Shown piece by piece: positions 1 to 11,030 of a DNA stretch of 64,000 nt. The translations under genes and the position numbers were made by a program. Each line of letters opens with the position of its first letter. The stretch's first letter is position 1. The stretch is from Gordionus sp. m RMFG-2023. Taxonomy: Eukaryota; Nematomorpha; Gordioida; Chordodea; Parachordodidae. The stretch is from assembly GCF_954871325.1 (NCBI RefSeq), contig NC_088775.1:20375561-20439560 (forward strand). The letters are read 5' to 3'. Under the pieces are notes generated by a model, which saw only the letters and a program-made list of their open reading frames with translations, was not told the DNA's origin and searched no databases.

Positions 1-92
1 CATCACTCTAGGACAAGAATTTATGAACTACCCCTACTTGTAGCATATTTACACACCTCCACTTATTTATTTCTACTTGAGATAGTACACTT

Positions 93-240
93 TTGTCCAG
101 GGATTCGAACCGAACCCGAACCCGGAGAAGTGAACCCGGGTTTTTAGAAAAAAACTCTGAACCCGAACCGAATCTGAACCCCATTTATAAAATTTTCAAA
201 ACCCCGAACCGAACCCAAGAATTTTATTTGAACCCTGGTT
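93..240. repeat. GC-rich GAACCC-type repeat tract
   Basis: Irregular repeats of GAACCC/CCGAACCC stand out from AT-rich surroundings. Similar GGCCCG/GGGTCGGG-rich stretches mark the ends of MITEs elsewhere in the window (13.5, 29.7, 49.1 and 60.4 kb), so this is probably one end of such an element. Its other end was not found. A 73-codon open frame across it is a by-product of the repeat. Confidence 0.5.
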
Positions 241-718
241 CAGTGTATTATTTAAAATCATATATTAATATATGTAAATACAAATATTATATTTTCAAAT
301 TTCCAATTAAATGAAGTGTTAATAAATTTTAAACAACTTAATTCATTTATGCCATTTTTAAATTTATTCTCGATTCCTATTGGAGTGTTAAAAAATTTTA
401 AACAATTGAATTAATTTACGCCATTTATTTTTAAATTTTTATCTTATTATTCTTAAAGATTATTAGTTAGAAGAAAATGGTTAACAAATCAAAGTAAAAA
501 TTATTATATTGTTAATTTAAAAAATTCTAAACATCTAACTTAAAAATTGTTAAATGTAGGGCAGTTTTTGTGAACTTATTAAAATGATTTTAAAATTTAT
601 ACATGCTAATCATTTATTTTTGGTTCAGATTAATTTTTACAAGATATTAATGAAGTGCATATTATAAATGAAATGAAATTTATAAATATCTCTTTTTTAA
701 TTCTGAAATCATTGCTAT

Positions 719-1090
719 TTAAAAAAATTGTTCTCTTTTTATAGATTCATTAAAGATAAAACAGATATCGTCCGCGTAACGGAGCCATTCGACATTGTGA
801 AAATTGCAAGAATAAATGAGATCACTAATTAATAAATTAAAAAAGGAAGGAGAAAGGGGGCATCCTTGTTTAATGCCGCATTTGATTTTAAAGTAAGGTG
901 AGGATAAGTTATGTTTAATATTAACAAAACTATTTTCATAAATATACATTATAATTTTAATAAGATGAATGTTAATATTATATTTAAAGAGGATATTCCA
1001 AAGATATTGATGTTTTATGGAATCGAAGGCTTTTGAAATATCAATAAAAATAATATATGTATCGGTTTTATAAATATGTGTTTCCTCCAA
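719..1090 (-). pseudogene. LINE reverse transcriptase fragment
   Basis: A 123-codon open stretch carries reverse-transcriptase blocks in order: FIDISKAFDSIKH, then GIKQGCPLSPSFFNLL, then the catalytic RYADD box. These are standard LINE fingers/palm motifs. The frame ends soon after the ADD box, so the thumb and C-terminus are missing or shifted. It belongs to the same element as the endonuclease fragment about 0.8 kb upstream on this strand. Confidence 0.85.
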
Positions 1091-1858
1091 ACTTATTTTA
1101 AGTGAGTAATTAGTTCAATAATATTTCGTCCTGGTCTGAAGGACGAAATTGAATTATGAATATTTTTGTTGATATCTTTAGAAATAAGATTAAAGATAAA
1201 TGTAGTAAATATTTGGTAAAAAGGTGAAGAAAGAGTGATGCCTCTATAATCATGGATTGAGAAAGGGTTTGATGATTTAAGGTAGGAAAAAGTAAATTAG
1301 TAATAGTTTTGGGGAATATTTTTAATATTTCATTGTGTATGTTATCAGCAGGGGATTTATGGTTTTTGAGATTTTTTATAATATTGATAAAATCATTTTT
1401 GTTGAGAGGGAAGGGAGGGGTAGTAATAAGTTGAGATGAAGAGAAGGAAGAGGGGAAGTTTACTGTTAAAGAGTGATCTATAGTGATCCACGAATGTTTA
1501 GGTCTATAGGATTTTTTTATAGTAAATTGACCAATTTTTAAGTTGTTAATTTTTTTGTCATTAGAGATGTGAAGAATTTTAGTGTTTTAAACGCATTATA
1601 AAGGTCGTTATTGCGTTTGAATTCAGAGATATTATTGATTCTATTTTTGAGAAAATTTCTTTTATCTTTTCTAATTGATTTTTTAATAATGTTAAGTTTA
1701 GTTTTAATGTGTTGTTTTTCTCTAGTTTGTTTATTTAAATTTTTATTGGGGAGAGAATTGATCAGATTAGAAGTATGAGAACTTAAACAATCAGGATAGA
1801 TTGTTTTAATATTTAAATGGAGATTTGCTGAATTGATAATGGAATTTTGAATATTGTT

Positions 1859-2647
1859 TCAAGAGTTATTAATATTGATTGATTTGATATTTGAATGATA
1901 TTTATCAGCTAAGATAGGGATATTTAAATTGTTGATATTATATTTTTTTGATGTAGAAAATATCGAATTTTTTGAATTGGAAATATTAAGATTTCTTAAT
2001 AATGAAGGTTTAATAAAAAGTTGTAGGCCAATAGGGCGATGATCCGATAAGAAATCGATATCATTAAGAATTAAAATATTTAGTATAAAAAAGTTCATTT
2101 TAATACTTGTAAGGAAAAAATCAAGTTGACTTTTATATAAAGAGTTAGGTTTAAAATAGGTAAAATAATAATTTTTTTTTTAAAAGGTGTTATTTATTCG
2201 AAGATTAAATTTTTTACAAGTTTCAATAATATTTTTACCATTTTGATTTGTTTTTTGATCAAGGGCAGCAAAACCGATAGTTTTATTTATATATTCGTTA
2301 CCAATTTCCATGTTAAAGTTGCCACCTATGATAATAAAATGATTTGTATTAATTTGTTTAAGGTGGTTATTTAGAGATGTAATGAATTTGGGATAATCTG
2401 AGTGATTAGGGGGAGCATAAATATTAATAATATGGGTTATTTTTCCTTTAGTTTTTAGTGTAATTGAAGCAATTGTATTGAAATTGGATGTATATTTTAG
2501 AATAGAATCTTTGTTAATAAATGATACACCATTATGATAGTTAGAAGAATTAGAATTGAAGATTGTATAACCTCTTAATTTTTTAATAATGTTATTATTG
2601 ATTAAAGTTTCTTGTGTCATTAATATATAGATATCTTTTTTTTCCAT
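1859..2647 (-). pseudogene. LINE apurinic-type endonuclease fragment
   Basis: Two open segments (2,647-2,180 and 2,098-1,859) show the endonuclease/exonuclease/phosphatase fold. The first has a QETLI box, NIYAPPN and FIIIGGNFN (normally GDFN, so one metal-site residue differs). The second has SDHRP, the conserved C-terminal catalytic box. A frame break lies between them. In a live element this domain would nick target DNA to prime reverse transcription. Confidence 0.8.
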
Positions 2648-2975
2648 TAATTTTCTTAATATAGTAACTTTAATTATAATAAACCAGGTATATCATAGGA
2701 GTAAATTAATTTTTTATTTAAAGACATAATTTTAAGAAAAAGATAAGTATTAAATATTAAAATTTGGTTTTTGTTAGATAAATTAAAAATGAAAGCAGAC
2801 AGTTTTATTTTATTAAGAAATGAAGAGGAAAAAAACAGACGATTTAATTTAAGGTTAAAAAATAACATGTTGAGTGTAGTGTTATTGAAAAAATAAAGTT
2901 AATTAGTTGTAGGGTAAAGAAGTATTTTAAAAAAAATTATGTAAAAAAATAGATTATCTATATTATAATTTTCCG

Positions 2976-3224
2976 ATGTCCTCACTACGTCATCGCTACG
3001 TCATGTCATCGCTACGTCATGTCATTGCTACGTCATGTCATCGCTACGTCATGTCATCGCTACGTCATGTCATCGCTACGTCATGTCATCGCTACGTCAT
3101 GTCATCGCTACGTCATGTCATCGCTACGTCATGTCATCGCTACGTCATGTCATCGGTACGTCATGTCATCGGTACGTCATGTCATCGGTACGTCATGTCA
3201 TCGGTACGTCATGTCATCGGTACG
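2976..3224. repeat. 16-bp minisatellite inside the left fold-back arm
   Basis: About 15-16 head-to-tail copies of GCTACGTCATGTCATC. The distal five or so units share a change (GGTACGTCATGTCATC), which indicates stepwise expansion. The right arm (6,665-6,712) has only two or three unit equivalents, so the array grew in one arm after the arms formed. Open frames reported through it are repeat artefacts because 16 is not a multiple of 3. Confidence 0.95.
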
Positions 3225-3773
3225 TATTTATTTTTATTTTTTTTATTTGTTGATTTTATTTATTTATTTTTACAAACAGATGAATGGAATTTCGAAAATT
3301 GATGGTGTACACATACCTTACATGAATTGAGAGATTTGAAATATCGTCTTTGAATTGATAAAAACAATATACCTTAACTTTGTAAATATGAATGAAACTT
3401 TTTATTTCACATAATCCTTTCTTTATTTTTTAGATTACCTTATCAATTTTCATCTCATATTATCAATTACACTTTAATGAAATCTCTACAAGATACTTAA
3501 CTTGTATATTTATTTTGATCTTATTCACAATTTTTGTCAGTACTTACATTACAATTTTTTATACTCATATTTTTCTTTCATAACCAATAATTATGAAGAT
3601 AACCAAGTATATTTAAATATTCTTATCCTAACCTATTTATAATCTCCAATCCTTATAAATAACTCTTTCTTTATTTTTTTCCCCTCCCTTAATGAATTTA
3701 TTTATCACTAAATTTTATTATCTCATTCTTTTCTTTCTATCTCCATTATCTATTAACCACTATTTCTCAAAAA

Positions 3774-4168
3774 CTTATCAATTCCTTTAATTTAATTTAT
3801 TATTTTTATAATATAATAATTTATACCTTCCTTTTTCCCCCACAATTAATTAACCTTAATCTTAATAACATTACATTCATCATGTTATTTTTTAACTTTT
3901 AGAATATCATAATAGGCTTGATAAGTCCCCCAAAATATTTTTTTGATGATAGCCATACCTTATCAATTCCTTTAATTTAATTTTTATTATTTTTATAATA
4001 TAATAATTTATACCTTCCTTTTTCCCCCCCTTTTTAATCTTATTTTTTAATTACCTTACAATTAGTTAACCTTAATCTTAATAACATTACATTCATCATG
4101 TTATTTTTTATTTAGAATATCATAATAGGCTTGATAAGTCCCCCAAAAATTTTTTTTGATGATAGCCC
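3774..4168. repeat. Tandem duplication, about 190 bp, two copies
   Basis: Two adjacent copies begin near TTATCAATTCCTTTAATTTA and end near ATTTTTTTTGATGATAGCC. The second copy has a short pyrimidine-rich insertion. The block lies in the interior of the fold-back element. No coding sense was seen. Confidence 0.85.
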
Positions 4169-4664
4169 TCCAACTACTAGAAATATGCATCTAATATTAA
4201 CCCATCTACCGGTGTTAGATTATTTTAATGTTTGTTTAATTTCAAAAATAGTTTATTTATATTTTTGCCTGATTTCTTTATTTGTCTAGGCTAACCATAT
4301 TCCCTCACATTGCTACAAAACATGATAATTCTATTATTAAAGATAAGCAAAGAAAATAATGATGATTAAACAAACGCCTTACCCGTTCTAGAGTTACTGG
4401 TAGACAAAATAATAAAGAACTACGCTTGAAATGAATTCATCTGGAGGTTTATTTTTTTTATCTTATGTTATATATCTATGTTTATTTTATTTTCACCCAG
4501 TTCTCCAAATTATACTATCACCACTACCACAATCCCTATGCCTCCGCCTATTTTTTAACAAATATAAACATTTAATTCTGTACTATCATTCACTTCACTA
4601 GGAGTTAATATAAATATTACATTATCCGATTCTCTGAGAAACTTTCATGAATATTTAGAGGAAT

Positions 4665-5042
4665 GTTCAAACTTGAATGTACAGTACGGCCAATTTTATC
4701 AACTTTATTAATGGAAAAATATGCAGTAGTTCTGTCGTGGCCTTTAAAACAATACTTACGACCGTTTTATGGTTGAGTTAACATTGTCGTTCATGATTCT
4801 ATTTTAGATGGGGATACCAATGCTGACATTGACAGAAATATCGTTTTGCGTGTTCAAACTTGAATGTACAGTACGGCCAATTTCATCAACTTTATTAATG
4901 GAAATATATGCAGTAGTTCTGTCGTGGCCTTTATAACAATACTTACGACCATTTTATGGTTGAGTTAACATTGTCGTTCATGAATCTATTTTAGAGGTAT
5001 ATACCAATGAATGCTGACATTGACAGAAATATCGTTTTGCGT
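4665..5042. repeat. Tandem duplication, 187-190 bp, two copies
   Basis: The units at 4,665-4,851 and 4,852-5,042 both start GTTCAAACTTGAATGTACAG and end with ACAGAAATATCGTTTTGCG, differing by a few substitutions and one short insertion. Their base composition is less AT-rich than the flanks, which suggests captured sequence. Confidence 0.85.
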
Positions 5043-5145
5043 TCTTCTTTTACCAGTATCCCAAGGCATAGGCATATCATCTTTATCAGGAGTATTGTGT
5101 TTTGTACACTGCTTTGTTAATCCGTCATCATTTTCATCTACAACC
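4986..5145 (-). other. Exon-like open segment inside the fold-back element
   Basis: On the minus strand a good acceptor (ATTTAG at 5,146) is followed by about 53 open codons with coding-like composition, including DENDDGLTKQC and DMPMPWDTGKRR, ending in a stop at 4,986. I do not recognise it. It could be an exon picked up by the element or the relic of an element gene; chance is also possible at this length. Confidence 0.25.
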
Positions 5146-6734
5146 CTAAATGATATAAAATTATATATTAATTACTTCCTCTCCAGATGACCGCCCAGAT
5201 TTATTTTATCGCTTTTTCCATCAAAAATTAAAATGTCAACAAGGATTTGCTCTTAATTTTATCAAATACATAATATATAATCCTCATTATTTTTTAAAAA
5301 AATTATTCTAAATTTATATGTTAATAAAAAAAAATATCTTAAAAAATATATAGATAATTTGCATATAAGTTTCATTAGTGTTTAATGGCATTTTTGTAAT
5401 TTAAATAAACAGCATTTTTTTTTACTTAACATAAAAAAATATATATCCCTTATCAAATTCTTTGACAAATAATTTCGGAAATGCAAGACATACATTAAAT
5501 TTATCTGAAAAACAACAATAACCCTATATAATAAACAACAATTTATTTTTTAGATATAGTATAAAAGTCGGTTATTTTTATTTTATTTGTCATGATTCTC
5601 TAATAAGCGTTTCCCCAGGCCTTCCCAGTTTCCCTTAATACGGAATTTACATGTTTTTTTCCCATATTAGATTAATTGGTAAATCGGATATTTCCCGTTC
5701 ATGTGATGATATTAAAAATTTAACTATCTCCAAGGTGGGAAAAAATTTTCAAAATAATAATGGGTAGGACTGGGCTTGGAACCTCAAAATTAATATTAGC
5801 TTGCACCTGACTTGGGAATATCTTTTACAAATTATCAAGGGTTGAGCTGGGCTTGATAAACTTTTTAAAATTATAAGATCTTCCTAATATTGTGAGCTTG
5901 AACCTGGCATGACATCTATCGTAAAAAATGAATAAAAATCTCATTCCCCGTCATTTTTGACGGGCTTTCTACTATTTTAATTATAAAAAAAGATAAGAAA
6001 GTTAAATTAAATAAATTTATAATGTTATGAAAGAAGTTTTATTAATAGGTAAAAAGGAATAATAATGAAAAAGTTTATTGATAAATGGATAAGATCTTTG
6101 AGAAAGGGGAAATAAAGAAAAAGTTATATATAGGAATTGGAGATTAGAAATAATTTAGGATAAGAATATATAAATATTTGAATATACTTGTATCTCTTTT
6201 TAATTTGGTTTATGAAAGATAATATATATATGTATGAAGATTTGTGATATATGTATTGAGAAGATTTTGATTATAATAAAGATTATTAAATGAGTTGAAT
6301 ATTTTTAGAGTACAAGTTTCATTAATGTGTGAGTGGTAGTGGGGTGAGGATTGATGAGAGAATCTATAAAATAAAAAGATTAAATGAAATAAAAATTAGC
6401 CTGAATCTTGAGGAAGAAGAAATATTAATTTTTGAATTATGTTTTATTCATGTTGTTTATTTCATTCATATTTTGGATATTAAGGAAAATTGATTAAAAC
6501 GATTTAACATCATCTATTTTCCCGAGAACGATTTTCAATAATTATTTTATCGATTACTTTAATGAAAAGGAATTAATTTTCCAACTATATTACACTAAAA
6601 GCATCATCATCTGTTTGTATAAAATAAATAAATAAAATCAACAAATAAAAAAAATAAAAATAAATACGTACCGATGACATGACGTCACGATGACGTAGTG
6701 AGGACATCGGAAAATTATAATATAGATATATTAA

Positions 6735-7021
6735 AAATACTGAAAAACATTGATGTCTTGTTTAAGGAGATTGTTTTTCTCTCTATTTTTTATGATTAGC
6801 CAGAATACTTAAAGTTAGATGGTCTAAAAGTAAAGGAGAAATGGGTTGAATTTTTTCGTAATAACAATAAATCCCCATGCTTGGAAAAAATATGCGAGTG
6901 CCTTCTCCTTACCTCATTGTAATGCCTCATCCGAGCCCATTTTTAGCCTGATGAGTACTGCCTGGAAAAAGGAGAAAAATCGGATTGCTTTAACAACATT
7001 AGAGGCCGAGCTAATGGTTTA
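6735..7021 (+). pseudogene. hAT transposase C-terminal fragment
   Basis: Across two plus-strand frames this stretch reads like the C-terminal dimerisation region of a ZBED-type hAT transposase: VLFKEIVFLSIF, later KWVEFFR, then SEPIFSLMSTAWKKEKNRI and a stop at about 7,021. A frame change lies in the middle. Its first 55 bases are the inverted, diverged counterpart of 7,218-7,270, so two hAT copies of opposite orientation meet here. The fold-back element cuts off its upstream part. Confidence 0.6.
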
Positions 7022-8399
7022 ATATATTTATAATATGTCATGCCAGGAATTTTATAAATATCTCACTAACGACGGTAAACGTTTAGTTCCATTATTTAAA
7101 TCTCAAATAAAATATAATAAACATTATAACTATTTAATTTTCCATATTTTTATATATTTTTAAAATCTTATTTATACATTCGCATAAAATAAATATATTT
7201 TTTACATTGTAAATCAAAAATAGAGAGCATTACAATCTCCTCAAACAAGACATCAATGTCTATCGGTATTTTTAAAATATTTGAACATTTTAATATAGTT
7301 TTATCAATGGCGCCATAAAATTTATTGTCAATTTTTAACTGTAAAGATGAACACATCTGCAGGATAATTTTGTGAATCTTTGTTAAGATTCTTCTGATTG
7401 CAACTGCACATTAACAGCATGTAGTAGATTTCCTACATGTGAAATCAATCCTAAATAAACCTCTGCCATTCATTATTGAAAACAATTTTCGAAATGTTAG
7501 GACAGCTTTTATAATCTTTATTTAAGAAATATATTTTTAAAGGTTTATAAAATTTTAAGAATATATCGATGGCGGGTATTAGGAACATATCGCAACCAAC
7601 ATTGTGCTGACTCAATTCTGTAAATACTCTGGTTTTTTCCAAATTCACTGAGGCATTATCAGATCAAAAAGCTGACATGCAATTTATTGATAATCCCGAA
7701 TCTGCTATATTTACCATTATAAGGTTAACTATGCCTTTGGATTTTTCACTATTTAAAGGGAAAAAATTTAATCGTTTCCTTGAAACCTTCTTAATTCTGT
7801 TAAAATAGCAGAGGATCAAGGGAAATATTTTAATATTTCCCTTATTAGATGCATCTGTTAAAATTGCATATGTATGCCCATCTTTCAAATTAGTGTTGTT
7901 AAAAAGTCGATTTCACCCGACTCTGACTCAGAGTCTGAGTCGTTAGTCGAATTAGTCGACTCACTGAAGTCGTGAACTCGAGTCGAGAACTCAAGTCATG
8001 AACTCAAGTCGACTCGAATCGTGAACTCCAGTCAACTCGAGTCATGAACTCAAGTCGACTTGAGTCGAGAACATGAGTTTTCCACTTGAGTCGTGAACTT
8101 AAGTAGACTAGAGGACGAATATTTCGAATAGGTATTATATAATATTATTTTTGTTACAGTTAATTTGTGGTTTTCATGCAAAAATTTTAAGTAAAATTTG
8201 AATTGATAAGAATTTAAAATCTTCTTTTTTAATTAATTTTTTTGTGAATTATTAATCTTTTAGTTGAAATCTTTTATGGGTTTATTTTTATCATTTTTGT
8301 AAAATTATCTATTTTTTTTAGTATGTTAAAAGAACTCGTTTAAATAATTTATAAATATTTATATTAAATTTTTATGTTATTTTACATGATCGTCTTATA

Positions 8400-9375
8400 A
8401 TATTTTAATGTGACAATTGTCATGATATTTTTTAACATTTTTGAAATTTTTGGTACAAAAGGGTAAAAATATAATTTATATTATAAATATGTTAAATTAT
8501 AAAGATGTACCATAGAAAAGTGATTATAAATTCAATGGTGATGTTCCTTTCTAAAAATGACAAATATCATTGTATTTTAAAACATATTAGTTTATTTTTG
8601 ACGCTAATGGGTAAAAATTTAGATTGTAAATATGTTAAATTAAAATTTCAGTGAAGATTTCCCCTAGATAAGTGACAATTGTCATAATCAATATTTTTAA
8701 AGTTTTTTGAATTTTTTTAAAGCAAATGGGTAAAAATATATTGTAAACATGTTTTAAAATTTCAGTGAAGATCTACCATAGAAAGTGACAATTGTCATAA
8801 TCGTTATTTTTGAACTTTTTTGAATTTTTTTAAGTAAATAGGTAAAAATATATTGTAAATATGTTAAATTAAAATTTCAGTGAAGATGTACCATAGAAAG
8901 TGACAATTGTCATAATCGTTATTTTTGAACTTTTATAAATTTTTTTAAAGTAAATCGGTAAAAATATATATTGTAAAAATGTTAAATTAAAATTTCAGTG
9001 AAGATATACCATAGAAAAGTGACAATTGTCATAATCGTTATTTTTGAACTTTTTTGAATTTTTTTAAAGTAATATATAATATAAATATGTTAAATTAAAA
9101 TTTCAGTGAAGATATACCATAGAAAAGTGACAATTGTCATAATCGTTATTTTTGAACTGTTTTGAATTTTTTTAAAGTAAATAGGTAAAAATATATATTG
9201 TAAAAATGTTAAATTAAAATTTCAGTTATGACAATTGTCATAATCGTTATTTTTGAACTTTTTTGAATTTTTTAAAAGAAAACTGGTAAATATATATTGT
9301 AAACATGTTAAATTAAAATTTTTGTGAAGAAACCACAGAAAAGTGACAATTGTCATAATCATTATTTTTGAACTT
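8400..9375 (+). repeat. Left palindrome array, about 115-bp repeat
   Basis: Roughly eight or nine units, each with GTGACAATTGTCATAATCG, TTATTTTTGAACTTTTTTG, AAATATATTGTAAA and TTTCAGTGAAGATGTACCAT. The core TGACAATTGTCA is a perfect 12-bp palindrome kept in nearly every unit while the spacers drift. One unit is shortened near 9,225. Repeated sub-terminal sites of this kind often bind transposase; that role is inferred here. Confidence 0.9.
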
Positions 9376-10454
9376 TTTTGTTAAAACGAGGTGACTTTTA
9401 GCCTACGCCCGTTCATCTTATTAGGCGAGAAGGAGAGCACACTTTTTAATTACATAACCATTTAAATTTGAAAGTAAGGAGATTGAATTGTAAATCTACA
9501 CGTATATAAATAAATTTCTTGATTTGAAAACTATTTAAATAAAAAAAAAGATTAAGTTTTGTTAATTGGTTAGTTGTGTAACCCCCAGACCCGTGGTTTG
9601 GGTCCAAATATTGACTAAACCAGCCCTGATCACGAGCCTCTGGAAAAGACCCGGGGTTCACACACTTAATAGCCACGCCTAAAAAATGCGAACATGTATT
9701 TTCTTTAAAAAATACTACAAAACGATACTGAATTTGTTATCACTTATATAAAGTATTTAAGAATAAATGTGTGTGTGGGGGGGGGGGGGGGATTGACTAA
9801 ACCTTTTTTCGCAAAATCGATTTTCATAATTCTTCCTCAAAAAAATTTTTTATCGCAATTGATCAGACGTACCATTAGTCAAAACAAATCTTTTCCTATT
9901 TTAATAATTTTTTTCAAAAAGGCAAAAACATAGCCATTCATGGCACATTTCCCCTATAATCTCAATATTATTTTTAATTTCATATAATAAAATATCGAAT
10001 CCCGGAAAAAAACCCCCAAAAAACCTCGGAATAAAAACCTCCTATAGGACCTAATAATATCGGTATATTTTTATTTGGATTTAATAAAGTATAGGCAAAT
10101 TAGTATTTTAGAAAAAATTATTATAGAAATATAATTTAATAATAAATTTTCTTAGGCCCCAATTCATTACTTAAAGATAACTCATATACCCTCCATAAAA
10201 AATTCTGATGTTCAAATTGGTACTGGGACAAAAAAATACCTCAGTAAAATAACCCATGTATTACTAATTTTCGTAAAAATTATTTGCTATAGTAATAAAT
10301 ACAATATCCATCCTTAATTACTATATTAAGTAGACTAAATTTGACAAAATTTGCAATAAGATCTGTTTATTTTATTGAAAAATCATTATGTTTATACAAA
10401 TTTAATAATTTAGAATAATAATTATATCGGTTGACATCAAATAAAGGTGAAAAT

Positions 10455-11030
10455 CGCCCTCATAAAATCTAATATGGAAGGCTTTGCACCCATTCACGGT
10501 ATTCCTCGCAAAGTTTCTTTAACCGAATCTGGGTATTATAACTCTGCGATTTTGTTTTGGTGTCCAACTACCTACACGCCATTGTTCAAGTTTGGTTTCA
10601 TCGACAGCAACCTCGCATTTCATTTTATTAAAACCAAATTGATGGGCGTTTATTCCCAATCAGATATGAAAAATGATGATCCCAACCTTCGCATTGATTA
10701 TTTGTGGGTTCTTCATCAGATAGGGTGCTCTCACTCACGTTCCAAGTTTTTGGAGGAAATCGAGGCCCAATTCGACGTGTCTGGGATTAAGAATTGCTTC
10801 TTGTGACCTCCCTTGACTCCATTGATGTAATTTTTATCGAAATATTCAAGAATATCTTTACCATTGGTCGGAGTAACTGATCTCAGGAATGCCATTGCAT
10901 TGCCCATATCACATAAAGGAACAAATGCTAAGCCGTCTCTCATGCCACAAAAGAAGCTTAGGGCTTCATCGGTTCTGTATTGGCTTTCCAGACCTAGCTT
11001 TTGTAGTTTTCTATGGGTACTTTGACACAA
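10455..11030 (-). pseudogene. MULE transposase C-terminal fragment
   Basis: The minus strand 11,030-10,731 encodes RKLQKLGLESQYRTDEA, GLAFVPL and LEYFDKNYINGV, the block that follows the catalytic region of MULE-domain transposases. In another frame downstream, about 10,730-10,460, come TNNQCEGWDHHFSYLIG and KRPSIW, the family's TNN-EGW-(N/H)-F signature, then LKKLCEEY. At least two frame breaks are present. The DDE core upstream is not recognisable. The 119-codon plus-strand open frame over the same bases is its shadow. The minus-strand identity is clear; whether it powered the surrounding 8.1-kb element is not. Confidence 0.8.

Larger units (their letters stand above)
660..2650 (-). mobile_element. 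Decayed non-LTR retrotransposon (APE-type LINE)
   Basis: On the minus strand an endonuclease-like segment (2,647 to about 1,860) is followed by a reverse-transcriptase segment (1,090 to 719), the order expected of a LINE with an apurinic-type endonuclease. Between them, 1,091-1,858 shows no long open frame but is AT-rich and may be degraded reverse-transcriptase sequence. Several stops and frame changes separate the pieces, so the copy is dead. The 5' end and first ORF are not recognised. About 240-660 is featureless AT-rich DNA that may hold the 3' untranslated region. The clade cannot be named by eye. Confidence 0.75.
2955..6728. mobile_element. 3.8-kb fold-back element with long inverted arms
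   Basis: The outer ends are inverted copies: TATCTATATTATAATTTTCC at the left and its complement at the right, followed inward by GATGTCCTCACTACGTCATCG. Homology continues about 0.8 kb into each arm (for example 3,225-3,290 against 6,600-6,670, and 3,600-3,760 against 6,040-6,180). The centre holds two tandem duplications and no transposase that I recognise. No clear target duplication was found. The right end lies against a hAT transposase remnant that begins about 6,735. The superfamily is unknown. Confidence 0.75.

Noticed and set aside
93-314. A 73-codon protein rich in EPEPNLNP
   Set aside because: It arises from a GAACCC-type repeat.
2976-3330. Three overlapping open frames with MSSLRHVIATSCHRYV-type repeats
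   Set aside because: They are translations of a 16-bp minisatellite in different frames; no real protein is implied.
10447-10806. A 119-codon plus-strand open frame that looks like a small gene
   Set aside because: The opposite strand encodes recognisable MULE transposase motifs over the same bases, so this is its shadow.
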